Part shown: positions 15,268 through 23,833 of the stretch, one piece after another | How the letters are laid out: the number at the start of each line of letters is the position of its first letter | Position numbering within the stretch: the first letter of the stretch is position 1 | Origin: Gemmatimonadota bacterium | GTDB lineage: Bacteria > Latescibacterota > UBA2968 > UBA8231 | Length of the DNA: 64,000 nt | Direction: 5' to 3' | Assembly (NCBI GenBank): GCA_009841115.1 | Contig: VXML01000095.1 | Coordinates: forward strand, 64,002-128,001 | Translations under genes and position numbers: made by a program | Notes under the pieces: generated by a model | What the model saw: only the letters and a program-made list of their open reading frames with translations | What the model was told of the DNA's origin: nothing | The model's database searches: none

Positions 15268-16352
15268 GCGCTGTATCTGCCCCACCGCCTCCTCCGACGC
15301 GCTTTTTGGGCTTGCAGTTGTCGCGGCTCAATCAACGGCGGCTCGCCAATTTTCGCCGCAACCGACGCGGCTTTTGGAGTTTCTGGATCTTCTGGGGCCT
15401 CTTCGTCCTGAGTCTGCCGGCTGAGTTCATCGCCAACGACCGCCCGCTAGTCGTTCGGTTCGACGGCAGCTATTACTTTCCGGTCCTCGCGACGTATCCC
15501 GAAACGACCTTTGGCGGCGATTTCGCGACCGAGGCCGAATACCGCGATCCCTTCGTCAAGGAGCTAATCGAGGAAAAAGGCTGGATCTTGTGGCCGCTGG
15601 TGTCCTATAGCTACGACACCGTCAACTACGACCTCAAGCAGCCGGCTCCTTCTCCGCCCGACGCTGAAAACTGGCTCGGCACGGACGACCAAGCGCGCGA
15701 CGTGGTGGCGCGCGTGCTCTACGGCTACCGCATCTCCGTGCTTTTCGGCCTGCTGCTGACGCTATTCAGCGCTGCGGTCGGCATTGCCGCGGGTGCGGTG
15801 CAGGGGTACTTCGGCGGCTGGGTGGACTTGCTCTTCCAGCGCTTTATCGAGATCTGGCAGGGCCTGCCGCTGCTCTATCTGCTGATCATCCTCGCCAGCG
15901 TGGTGGAGCCGAATTTTTGGTGGCTGCTCGGCTTGTTGCTGCTGTTTCGCTGGATGGGCTTGGTCGGGGTTGTGCGCGCCGAATTTTTGCGCGCGCGCAA
16001 CTTCGACTTTGTCAAGGCGGCCCGCGCCCTCGGCCAGAGCAATCGCCGCATCATGTGGCGGCACGTGCTGCCCAATGCCATGGTCTCTACCCTGACCTTT
16101 TTGCCCTTTGTGCTCACCGGCTCGGTGGCGGTGCTGACCTCGCTCGACTTCCTCGGCTTTGGCCTGCCGCCCGGCTCGCCGTCGCTGGGCGAATTGCTCA
16201 ACCAAGGCAAGCGCAATCTGCAAGCGCCGTGGCTGGGTTTTACGGCTTTTTTGGCGCTGGCGGTGATGCTGTCGCTGTTGGTCTTTATCGGCGAGGCGGT
16301 GCGCGATGCGTTTGATCCGCGCAAGACCTACGCCGGGGAGGACGGCGCATGA
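15264..16352 (+). CDS. yejE: Peptide ABC transporter permease YejE
   Basis: 362 residues, second half of the membrane channel. The N-terminus LNQRRLANFRRNRRGFWSFW with a following helix, then a periplasmic stretch containing RFDGSYYFPVLATYPETTFGG, is characteristic of YejE. WLGTDDQARDVVARVLYGYRIS introduces the permease core. The coupling loop is near 245-275 (AARALGQSNRRIMWRHVLPNAM). The end, FIGEAVRDAFDPRKTY, is the normal YejE terminus. It is joined to yejB in front and yejF behind by 4-base ATGA overlaps, with no room for an internal promoter. Confidence 0.95.
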   Translation: MSAVSAPPPPPTRFLGLQLSRLNQRRLANFRRNRRGFWSFWIFWGLFVLSLPAEFIANDRPLVVRFDGSYYFPVLATYPETTFGGDFATEAEYRDPFVKELIEEKGWILWPLVSYSYDTVNYDLKQPAPSPPDAENWLGTDDQARDVVARVLYGYRISVLFGLLLTLFSAAVGIAAGAVQGYFGGWVDLLFQRFIEIWQGLPLLYLLIILASVVEPNFWWLLGLLLLFRWMGLVGVVRAEFLRARNFDFVKAARALGQSNRRIMWRHVLPNAMVSTLTFLPFVLTGSVAVLTSLDFLGFGLPPGSPSLGELLNQGKRNLQAPWLGFTAFLALAVMLSLLVFIGEAVRDAFDPRKTYAGEDGA

Positions 16353-17968
16353 GCCTGCTGACCATCGAAAACTTGGGCGTGCGCTTCCACGTCGAGGGAG
16401 AAGATGTCGAGGCCGTGCGCAGTGCTTCGCTCAGCATCGAGCGCGGCGAGACCGTGGCGCTGGTCGGCGAATCCGGTTCGGGCAAGTCGGTGACCGCGCT
16501 CTCGGTGCTGCAACTGTTGCCCTACCCGCGCGCCAGCCATCCTCACGGCAGCGTCTGCTTTGACGGTGAGGAACTGTTGGGCGCTGAGTCGGCGCGGATG
16601 CAGGCGTTGCGCGGCAACCGCGTGGCGATGGTTTTTCAAGAGCCGATGACCTCGCTCAACCCACTGCACTCCATCGAAAAGCAACTATGCGAAACACTCA
16701 TCCTGCATCGGGGTCTGAGCCGCGTGGAAGCGCGCGACCGGGCTATGGAGCTCTTAGGACTGGTCGGCCTCCCGGATGTCGAGGAGCGCCTAGACGCTTG
16801 GCCGCATCAGCTTTCGGGCGGTCAGCGCCAGCGGGTGATGATTGCCATGGCCTTGGCCAACGAGCCAGACCTGCTCATCGCCGACGAGCCGACTACGGCG
16901 CTCGATGTGACTATACAGGCGCAGATCCTCGCGTTGCTCAAGGAGTTGCAGGCTCGGTTGGGCATGGCGATTCTGCTAATCACTCACGATCTGGGCATCG
17001 TCCGCCACATGGCTGATCGCGTCTATGTGATGAGCGACGGCGAGATCGTCGAACACAATATCGCTGAGTCTCTCTTTACCGCTCCGCAACATCCCTATAC
17101 CCGCACGCTTCTAGCCTCCGAACCCCAAGGCGAACCGGCTCCGATCGACGAGGACGCGCCCGAAGTCATCCGCACTCACAACCTCAAGGTCCACTTTCCC
17201 ATCAAGCGCGGTCTGCTGCGCCGCACTGTGGGCCATGTAAAAGCAGTTGACGGAATTTCGCTCAGTATTCGCGCGGGGCAGACTGTCGGTATCGTCGGCG
17301 AATCTGGTTCGGGCAAGACGACGCTGGGGCAGGCGCTCTTGCGGCTGGTGCCCAGCGAAGGCCCCATCGAATTCGACAACCGCGATATCCAAGGCTGGCG
17401 CCAGAAGGAGATCCGCCCGCTGCGCCGACAGATGCAGATCGTCTTCCAGGATCCCTTCGCTTCGCTGAGCCCGCGGCTGTCGGCTTTTCAGATTATCGAG
17501 GAGGGCCTGCTGATTCACGCAATCGGCGGCGATTACCACCAGCGTCGGCAGTTAGTAGCCGAGGCCATGGCCGAAGTCAACCTGGACCCGTTGACCATGG
17601 ACCGGTACCCACACGAGTTCTCCGGCGGCCAACGCCAGCGCATCGCCATCGCCCGCGCCATGGCCCTCAAGCCGCGCTTCGTGGTCCTCGACGAACCGAC
17701 CAGTGCGTTGGACAAAACAGTGCAGGCCCAAATCGTCGAGCTGTTGCTGCAACTACAGGAGCGCCACGGCCTAGCCTATTTGTTCATTAGTCACGATTTG
17801 AAGGTGGTCCGAGCCTTGGCGAGCGAGCTGATTGTGATGAAGGAGGGGTTGGTAGTTGAGCAGGGACCGACGCAGGAGGTTTTCGCCGCGCCACAAGAGG
17901 CCTACACGCGGGCGTTGATTGCGGCGGCTTTTGATATTGAGGCGATAGAGGACGGAGAGGACGAGTAG
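16349..17968 (+). CDS. yejF: Peptide ABC transporter ATP-binding protein YejF (two fused ATPases)
   Basis: 539 residues carrying two complete ABC ATPase modules, as in other YejF proteins, so one gene supplies both cytoplasmic motors. Module 1: Walker A GESGSGKS at 40-47, signature LSGGQRQRV near 154, Walker B LLIADEPTT, H-loop ITHDLG. Module 2 begins near 275 with its own GESGSGKT, FSGGQRQRI, FVVLDEPTS and ISHDLK. Both show the oligopeptide-permease C-terminal tail (PQHPYTRTLL; PQEAYTRALIAAAF) after each module. It ends the operon; the stop codon is embedded in a perfect palindrome that could terminate or stabilise the transcript. Confidence 0.96.
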   Translation: MSLLTIENLGVRFHVEGEDVEAVRSASLSIERGETVALVGESGSGKSVTALSVLQLLPYPRASHPHGSVCFDGEELLGAESARMQALRGNRVAMVFQEPMTSLNPLHSIEKQLCETLILHRGLSRVEARDRAMELLGLVGLPDVEERLDAWPHQLSGGQRQRVMIAMALANEPDLLIADEPTTALDVTIQAQILALLKELQARLGMAILLITHDLGIVRHMADRVYVMSDGEIVEHNIAESLFTAPQHPYTRTLLASEPQGEPAPIDEDAPEVIRTHNLKVHFPIKRGLLRRTVGHVKAVDGISLSIRAGQTVGIVGESGSGKTTLGQALLRLVPSEGPIEFDNRDIQGWRQKEIRPLRRQMQIVFQDPFASLSPRLSAFQIIEEGLLIHAIGGDYHQRRQLVAEAMAEVNLDPLTMDRYPHEFSGGQRQRIAIARAMALKPRFVVLDEPTSALDKTVQAQIVELLLQLQERHGLAYLFISHDLKVVRALASELIVMKEGLVVEQGPTQEVFAAPQEAYTRALIAAAFDIEAIEDGEDE

Positions 17969-17992
17969 GGGGCGGTTTGAAACCGCCCCCTA
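17966..17992. repeat. Perfect REP-like palindrome at the yej operon end
   Basis: Arms TAGGGGGCGGTTT and AAACCGCCCCCTA surround a single G. The first three bases are the yejF stop codon. No T-run follows. Related G/C-rich hairpins with the same TAG...CGGTT/AACCG...TA scheme lie at 56671-56698 and, more loosely, at 63414-63440, so this is one of a dispersed repeat family. Confidence 0.75.
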
Positions 17993-18039
17993 CAATGCGT
18001 AACATCAGTTGTTTATTATGCGTATTGAAGGAGCATTCG

Positions 18040-20088
18040 ATGGCTCTGAAGCAGTCCTCATTCGGGCGCGTATTGTTGTTCGCGCTGGTGATGGCGCAGC
18101 CGGCCCCCGCCCAGATCTCGGCGTGGAAGTTGGGCGGCGCTGGTCTGGCGTGGAGCGAAAGCGACACCACGCGTCTGTTCATTGACTTCGTCAGCGCGCC
18201 CGGCTCCATCCAGCCCATCTACCTGACGCCTGAAAAAACGGTTTTTTCCCACCTCGATAACTGGGTTTTCTGGCGCGATCCCAGCGATATCGTCCTCGGC
18301 TATGTCGATGGCGAGACTCCGCGCACTTGGAAGTGGAGCGACGGCTTGGCTGCCCCCAGCGGCAGTCTGCTTATCGATGGCGACGACGCCACCTATTACC
18401 CGCCCCGCGCCGTGCCGCTTGAACGCGAGGTCTATACCATGGATCTGGCCGTCGCCGTGCCGGCCATCTCCTTCGGCTTTACCACCCCCAGCCAAGGCTT
18501 CCGCTCCGACGGCACGCCTCTCAAGACCGACGCAATTCCCGGCTACGACGTGTCGATTGCCAGCGAATCCGAGCGACCCGTCGTCGAGGGCACGCTGGAG
18601 CCTCTCTCACATGTCATCGCCGATGTCGCCGAGAATTTCGAGCCCCGCGTCGCGATCCCCTTCCCCCGCCGCTACGTGCGCTACGTGCGCTATCGGCGGC
18701 AGGTCTCGGTCCTCGACGAGGACTTTCTCGCCTCCTTCGTCCGCGGCCAATACCGGGACGCCCCACCCGGCACCATTGCCGAGTTCGAGCTCTTCGCCGA
18801 GGGCGTGCCCCGCAAGGCCATCTACAAAACCAGCATCACCGACCTCGGCCAGTCGGTGAACTTCGGGCGGCTATTCTGGCGGACCACGCCTTTGCGCATG
18901 GTCGGCGGAACGCCCGTGGAGACGCCCGACGCGGCGGTCGGAGTCAAGATTGAGGTGCGCACCGGTCGCGACGGGGATCCCGCCGTTTACCATGAGTACA
19001 TGCAGACGGGTTTTGAACGCGTCGTCTCGCGCGAGCGCTACGAAAACCAGCTTCGCACCCGCCAGTTTCGTCCTAATCTCGAGTCTCCTATCGTCACCTT
19101 GGAGCCGCGCCCCGGCCTGCGCGCCTCCATCGGGTACGACGACGAGAACTGGACTTTTTGGTCGGTGCCCTTCACCCAACCGGGCCTGCCGCTCAACCTG
19201 CGCAGCGGTTCTTATTTGCAATTGCGGATTGCGCTCGAAAGCCGGTCCTTCGACGATTTCGTCCGCCTCGATTCGCTGTGGATCGAGACCGCTCCGCTTT
19301 TGGCTGGCGACATTATCGGCGAGGTCGCCTTGCGCTCCGATCCGCAACCGGTGCGCGGTTTCACCGAGGTCTCCTTGGGGCAGGAGACCGACTTCGTTTA
19401 CGACCTGCGGGCCGATTTTTCGCAGGTTGACGCCCCGGGCTTCGATGTGCTGCGCATCCGCACTGGCAGCCGCACCCGCTTCGTCGGCTTAGAGGTGGGC
19501 CAACCGCTCGCAACAGTCGCACCCGCCGAGGTTATCGAGTCGGAAGACGGCCTGCTCGTCCGCCTGCCCACTCGCGTCACCCGCGCTGACAACCCGCCGC
19601 TGCGCCTATTCTTCTCAACCGCGCTATTCTCCTTTGCCACCACGTTCATCGGCGAGGTCTCCGACAGTGAGCGCGAGGTCTTGCCACAGCCGGTCGTCGG
19701 CGGTGACGCAGGCCAAGCGCTATCGACCAATAGCCTGCACGTGCTGGGGGTGGCGGACTCTGCTCCCAGCGTGGTCCAGGAACTGAGCGTCTCGACCTCG
19801 GTGCTGACCCCCAACGGCGACGGCGTCCACGATCGCCTGCAGATACGCTACACGCTTTTTCGCCTGCCCGAATTGGTGCCAGTAGCGCTGGAGATCTACG
19901 CCCTCGACGGACGCAGACTGGTCCGCATTGACGCCGGTCGGCAGGCTGCCGGCCCGCAGGAAACCGAGTGGGACGGACGCGACGAGAGCGGCGAATTGCT
20001 ACCGCCCGGCGTCTATCTCCTGAGTGTCGCCCCTAATGCCGAATTTGCCACCTCGGCACAGATCCTCCCGCTGGGTATCGCCTATTAA
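18040..20088 (+). CDS. Secreted GFD/FlgD-tail surface protein 1
   Basis: 682 residues; start chosen at the ATG after AAGGAG because it gives the signal peptide MALKQSSFGRVLLFALVMAQ. No recognised enzyme domain. Residues about 100-260 have the look of a discoidin-like sandwich (SLLIDGDDATYYPPRA, RRYVRYVRYRRQ, TIAEFELFAEG). Residues about 420-580 hold the domain shared by all five family members in this window (IIGEVALRS... then GFDVLRI). Residues 588-682 are a FlgD-like Ig domain with LTPNGDGVHD, IYALDGRRL, WDGRDESG and LPPGVYLL, ending GIAY. TPNGDG-type tails are secretion or anchoring modules in the FCB group. Seven bases separate it from the next paralogue, so both are co-expressed. Surface or extracellular location is inferred. 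Confidence 0.82.
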   Translation: MALKQSSFGRVLLFALVMAQPAPAQISAWKLGGAGLAWSESDTTRLFIDFVSAPGSIQPIYLTPEKTVFSHLDNWVFWRDPSDIVLGYVDGETPRTWKWSDGLAAPSGSLLIDGDDATYYPPRAVPLEREVYTMDLAVAVPAISFGFTTPSQGFRSDGTPLKTDAIPGYDVSIASESERPVVEGTLEPLSHVIADVAENFEPRVAIPFPRRYVRYVRYRRQVSVLDEDFLASFVRGQYRDAPPGTIAEFELFAEGVPRKAIYKTSITDLGQSVNFGRLFWRTTPLRMVGGTPVETPDAAVGVKIEVRTGRDGDPAVYHEYMQTGFERVVSRERYENQLRTRQFRPNLESPIVTLEPRPGLRASIGYDDENWTFWSVPFTQPGLPLNLRSGSYLQLRIALESRSFDDFVRLDSLWIETAPLLAGDIIGEVALRSDPQPVRGFTEVSLGQETDFVYDLRADFSQVDAPGFDVLRIRTGSRTRFVGLEVGQPLATVAPAEVIESEDGLLVRLPTRVTRADNPPLRLFFSTALFSFATTFIGEVSDSEREVLPQPVVGGDAGQALSTNSLHVLGVADSAPSVVQELSVSTSVLTPNGDGVHDRLQIRYTLFRLPELVPVALEIYALDGRRLVRIDAGRQAAGPQETEWDGRDESGELLPPGVYLLSVAPNAEFATSAQILPLGIAY

Positions 20089-20094
20089 GAGGCA

Positions 20095-22449
20095 ATGGCT
20101 ATGTCGAGCAAGCACCTCGCCATCTGCGCCTTACTGCTGTGCGCCGCCCCGGTCTGGGCCGACCAACTAGTCTTCGACAGCGCCGCAGAATGGGCGACTT
20201 GGGAAAAGCCCTTCGGCTTGACGCAGGTCGGGACCGAGGGACAATTACAACTGGTCAAATTCCGCAAGGATATCAACGCGGTGCAGGACGCCCACCTGTT
20301 CGCGCATGAAACCAAAGGGCGCGGCGACTCGGTTTTTGGGGGCATTTGGGAAGTGGGATCTAGCCCGGAGACGGCTACGCTGGCCATCGACGGCGATCCC
20401 GAGACCTTCTGGCAGCCCGACCCCGATGCGGCACCCGAAGACTGGTTTATCACTATCGATTTAGGGCGCGCCGTACTCGCTCGCGAAATCCGCCTGATCT
20501 TTCCCGACCGGGAAGGGGCCCGTCCCTTCAGGCAGTTTACCGTGCTGGTCAATACCGGCGTGCGCATCGTCGCCACCCAAGACGTCTTTCTTTTTCGCTC
20601 AGTCTATCGCACCACCCGACCTAATGAGGCGACCTCCATCGCCATACCCCTCGGATTTTCCGGTAACGACAGCACTTTGGTGATTGACGCCGACTTGCGA
20701 GTAGAACCGGATCGCCGCGACCACTACCAGCTCATCCAGTACATCAGTATCATGGCCGAGGAACAGAACGCGGACGGGGCCCTCGCCGAGATTGAGGTCA
20801 TCGGCATCGGTGACAATATCGCCATCGGCACCGACCGGCGCGGCTTCTTCACCGACGGGGCCCGCGCCACTGCCACCGCCAATCTGTTCGACGCTAATCT
20901 CAACACCAACAACTCCATTTCCTCAGGCACTGGCGAACTGGGTTGGAAGGACAACGGCGTGTGGTTTGGAGTCGATTTGGGCGCGGTGTTTTTCGTCGAT
21001 GAGATGTTTATCTATTCGATGCGCCAGCAGGAGGGGACCCTGGGCTTTGGCGTCGGCGGCACCGGTCCCGGCCACACTATCCTCTTTTCGGACGGCACCC
21101 GCGCCTTGGGCAGCGGTCTGCCGGTGGCGGAGCCCTTCGACTACGCCGAACTGCTCACCCACCTCAACCCCGGTGCCGACCGCCTGTTCTATATCCGCTA
21201 TCTCTTCAGACCGCGCAAAATGCGCTATTTGTTCTGGCACGGCGTCACCGACAGCGGCTGGGGCCAAGCCAAATGGGGGGAGTTCATGGTCTTCTCACCC
21301 GGCTATCCCGCCGAGGTCGTGCTGCGATCCGACTTTATCGATCTGGGTGCCGTAGATGGCCGCCCCAAGGTCATCAATGCACTCTCCTGGGACGCCGAGC
21401 TGCCCGCCGACGCCCGCATTCAATTGCGCTCGCGCTCGGGCAACGCGCTCAGCGAGCAATACACCTTCTACGACAAGAAGGGGGACGAGGTCACTGAGGA
21501 GAAATACAATAGTCTGCCCAAGGTTCTCAAAGGTGCTATCGACACCGTCTTGGTGGTGGGCGAGGACTGGAGCGCGTGGAGCAATGAGTACCAGTCCTCG
21601 GGTGACCCCTTTAAGTCGGAGAGTCCGCGCCGCTTTGTGCAATTGGAACTGATCTTCGCCACCGACGACCCCGAGTTCGCGCCGACGGTCCATTCGCTAG
21701 CGATCGAGTTTGAGGAGGCTTTGGTGCAGGAGGCCTTGGGACGCATCGAGCCGCGCGAGGCGCGCCCCAACGAGGCCACCCGCTTCACCTATGCCTTGGC
21801 AACGCGCGCGCTGCCCACAGACAGCGGCTTCGACCTCTTGCGCTTTACCTTGCCTGGGCCGGTTGACCTCGAGGCTGGCGTGGAAGTGAGCGCGGGGGAA
21901 GCATTTATCGATCCCGTGGCGGTGGAAGCGCGGGGCGACTCGCTCTTCATCGCCCTGCCAGAGGTGATCGCCGCCGACTCGCTCGAAGTCAGCTTTACTG
22001 CCCGCCTCCTGCAAAACGCCGCCCTCTTCGCCCTCGCCCTCGGCACCAACGAGCGACCGGGTCTGTGGCAATCGGTGGAGGCCATGTCCCGTCGCGCCAA
22101 TATCGTGCTCTTGCCCGAACTGACTGGCCGCCGCTGGCTCATCGACGACCTCGCGATAGATCCACCGGTCTTCACTCCCAATGGCGACGGGATTAACGAC
22201 CAAGTCGCGGTCCGCTTTGCCGTCTTGAAGGTTGCCGCGTCTGCACCGCAAGTGGAGATCTTCGACCTGAGCGGGCATCTAGTGGCGCGGTTGAGCCCGT
22301 CATCGGCGGGCGGTTTACTGTCTTATCTGTGGAATGGAGTTGATATGCAGGGCGCGGTCGTGCCGCCGGGGATCTACCTCTGCCGCATCGATCTGGGCGC
22401 TCAGACTGGCGAGGACGATGCTGTGCGTCTGATCGGGCTGGCGTACTGA
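20095..22449 (+). CDS. Secreted GFD/FlgD-tail surface protein 2
   Basis: 784 residues (an alternative ATG lies two codons in). Signal peptide about 1-22, ending VWA. A clear discoidin (F5/8 type C-like) signature appears at about 90-125: LAIDGDPETFWQPD followed by WFITIDLGRAV. A second similar segment begins near 265 (DANLNTNNSISS, GVWFGVDLGAVF). An aromatic strip, WSAWSNEY, near 485 precedes SPRRFVQLEL, a pairing also seen in its paralogues. The GFD domain spans about 540-660 (LGRIEPREARPNEATRFTY, GFDLLRFTLP). The last 93 residues are the FlgD-like Ig domain (FTPNGDGIND, IFDLSGHLV, VPPGIYL), ending GLAY. Discoidin modules usually bind carbohydrates or membranes, so a glycan-binding surface role is plausible but unproven. 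Confidence 0.85.
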   Translation: MAMSSKHLAICALLLCAAPVWADQLVFDSAAEWATWEKPFGLTQVGTEGQLQLVKFRKDINAVQDAHLFAHETKGRGDSVFGGIWEVGSSPETATLAIDGDPETFWQPDPDAAPEDWFITIDLGRAVLAREIRLIFPDREGARPFRQFTVLVNTGVRIVATQDVFLFRSVYRTTRPNEATSIAIPLGFSGNDSTLVIDADLRVEPDRRDHYQLIQYISIMAEEQNADGALAEIEVIGIGDNIAIGTDRRGFFTDGARATATANLFDANLNTNNSISSGTGELGWKDNGVWFGVDLGAVFFVDEMFIYSMRQQEGTLGFGVGGTGPGHTILFSDGTRALGSGLPVAEPFDYAELLTHLNPGADRLFYIRYLFRPRKMRYLFWHGVTDSGWGQAKWGEFMVFSPGYPAEVVLRSDFIDLGAVDGRPKVINALSWDAELPADARIQLRSRSGNALSEQYTFYDKKGDEVTEEKYNSLPKVLKGAIDTVLVVGEDWSAWSNEYQSSGDPFKSESPRRFVQLELIFATDDPEFAPTVHSLAIEFEEALVQEALGRIEPREARPNEATRFTYALATRALPTDSGFDLLRFTLPGPVDLEAGVEVSAGEAFIDPVAVEARGDSLFIALPEVIAADSLEVSFTARLLQNAALFALALGTNERPGLWQSVEAMSRRANIVLLPELTGRRWLIDDLAIDPPVFTPNGDGINDQVAVRFAVLKVAASAPQVEIFDLSGHLVARLSPSSAGGLLSYLWNGVDMQGAVVPPGIYLCRIDLGAQTGEDDAVRLIGLAY

Positions 22450-22495
22450 CGCCCGCTTCACCGCATTCGCGAGTTGCCCATCTTTAGTCTTTTTT

Positions 22496-22518
22496 GGGAA
22501 TTATATACAATAGTGCCC
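22496..22518 (+). repeat. AT-rich GGG...CCC repeat, upstream copy
   Basis: GGGAATTATATACAATAGTG then CCC. It matches the repeat at 23133-23152 except for a two-base insertion (CA) and shares flanking T residues before and CCAA after. Together the copies bracket the small minus-strand gene at 22600-23037 as direct repeats about 640 bases apart. Confidence 0.7.
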
Positions 22519-22599
22519 AAAGGACGCGTAAGCACAGCTTGGGGGCGATGGGAATACGTTGCCGACGGCGGGGCTTATAATAGTCTTCATCTTCCCTTA

Positions 22600-23037
22600 T
22601 CAACTTGCAGTTTGCAGATAAACTACAACCAGTATGACCGTGCCCAAAAGTCCCCCACCAAGTCGTTGCTTTTTCTTTTTCTCTTTGTAGGTTTCTCTAT
22701 ATGCTTGCCTGAATCCCAGCTTAAAGTCAGCACTCTCTCCTTCATAATTGGATAATGTAATTATATCAGGGTCATCGCCCTCTGTTAGGCTATAAACAAT
22801 CGCAGTGCCTATAATCCCACCTAAAAGCCCCGCGACTAAACCACCGCCCAATCCGGGGGCACCCTTGCTTGTTGCTAATTCGGCTACCCTGCGCCCTTCT
22901 AAATATCCGTCTGCTATCGTCTTCTTAGGGGTCTTAAGGGTATCCGAATAAGCCAATACAGTCCCTTTCAGGCTTGGTCCGGCGTGTGCGGTCTGAGCCG
23001 CAAGGCCAAAGACGAAAACCAACAGCATACTTCTCAT
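22600..23037 (-). CDS. Small exported glycine-zipper protein, function unknown
   Basis: 145 residues, not recognised. AAAAGGAGAAACGC precedes the ATG, so translation is well supported. Signal peptide about 1-19 (ending AHA). Residues 59-84 (GLGGGLVAGLLGGIIGTAIVY) form a glycine-zipper transmembrane segment. A charged middle contains FKLGFRQAYRETYKEKKKKQ, followed by a second glycine-rich hydrophobic end, LGGGLLGTVILVVVYLQ. Small proteins of this shape often sit in envelope membranes as oligomers, and some are toxins or stress lipoprotein relatives; nothing here decides between these. It is monocistronic, lower in G+C than its neighbours, and bracketed by copies of the GGG...CCC repeat, which hints at arrival as a small cassette. 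Confidence 0.72.
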   Translation of the reverse strand: MRSMLLVFVFGLAAQTAHAGPSLKGTVLAYSDTLKTPKKTIADGYLEGRRVAELATSKGAPGLGGGLVAGLLGGIIGTAIVYSLTEGDDPDIITLSNYEGESADFKLGFRQAYRETYKEKKKKQRLGGGLLGTVILVVVYLQTAS

Positions 23038-23132
23038 GCGTTTCTCCTTTTAGGTTACCCCGCCGCGTCCATCCACGACAGGTTACGCCGCGTCGCATGG
23101 GACGCCGCTATTTTTGTGGTAAGTATTTATTT

Positions 23133-23193
23133 GGGAATTATATATAGTGCCCAAGTTGACATAAGGCAACCTCGGGCACTATATATAATTTCC
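23133..23193. repeat. Inverted pair of the AT-rich GGG...CCC repeat
   Basis: Arm 1 (23133-23152) is GGGAATTATATATAGTGCCC and arm 2 (23174-23193) is its reverse complement with one mismatch, separated by 21 bases. The result is a 20-bp stem followed on the plus strand by TTTTTTT, so it could act as a terminator. The loop also carries TTGACA with TATATA 18 bases downstream (23156-23185), a possible plus-strand promoter that points at no gene other than the antisense side of tnpB. Confidence 0.7.
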
Positions 23194-23265
23194 TTTTTTT
23201 CTTTTGCGTAGATTCGCGTTAATTCGCGGAGGCTTTGTAACTTCTTCTTATGTAATCTCACTGAC

Positions 23266-23282
23266 AGCTAAAGCAGTTAGCT
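23266..23282. other. Hairpin at the 3' edge of the tnpB remnant, possible element end
   Basis: AGCTAA and TTAGCT arms (6 bp, perfect) around AGCAG, immediately beyond the stop of the tnpB remnant. IS200/IS605 elements end in such subterminal hairpins, and the guide-RNA region of TnpB overlaps this end. A terminal-hairpin role is inferred from position only. Confidence 0.4.
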
Positions 23283-23697
23283 TTACCCTCCTACTCTTCC
23301 GCCGCTTGGTAGCGCACAGGAGAGTAGGGAGTATTCGCCTCGGATTACAGCGAGGCCCCAGCGGGCAATGTTCCTTGCCGCGTTGAAGTCGGCATGGGAC
23401 GCTTGCCCACAATTTTTGCAGGAGAAATCGTCTTGACGACGCATACCCACATGCAAGCAGTCGGCACAGGTCTTGGATGTGTAGCGCGACCGCCAAGTTG
23501 GCCGACAGACCAAACTGCTTACGCACCTCGCGGTAGCAGCCCTTATGCAGATCATACTGGCGATGCTTCTTATGCTCATTGCCCCAATCAGCCACAAAGT
23601 TGCAGGCTTGGGCAAACGCTTCAAGCGTCGCCTCAAGGCGCGTCGCTACTTGGGGCGGAACCACCAACTTGCAAGAAAGGGTGCGGATCGTTTCCAT
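23283..23697 (-). pseudogene. tnpB: IS200/IS605-family tnpB with large internal deletion
   Basis: From an ATG at 23697 the first 75 or so codons give a TnpB N-terminus (METIRTLSCKLVVPP, FAQACNFVADWGNEHKKH, REVRKQFGLSANLAV). At about 23481-23492 the homology jumps to a different frame: RYTSKTCADC then CKNCGQASHADFNAARNI, the C-terminal zinc ribbon and last RuvC stretch of TnpB, running to a TAA at 23283. The roughly 250 residues in between, including RuvC I and II, are missing, so no RNA-guided nuclease can be made. The original frame runs on through the junction to a nonsense C-terminus of 149 residues in total. All four zinc-ligand cysteines survive. No tnpA is nearby. It is a recent enough relic that both ends are still readable. 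Confidence 0.85.
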
Positions 23698-23833
23698 GCC
23701 CTTAAAATAGTGATTTTATCTTCATTACATAACCCCTTAGATTTCGATCGGCTCAAGGCGGACAAGCCGCCCATCACCGATTGAATCGCTATCCCTCTGC
23801 CGCCTAAAGGCAGCAGTCTCACGCGAGGAATCT

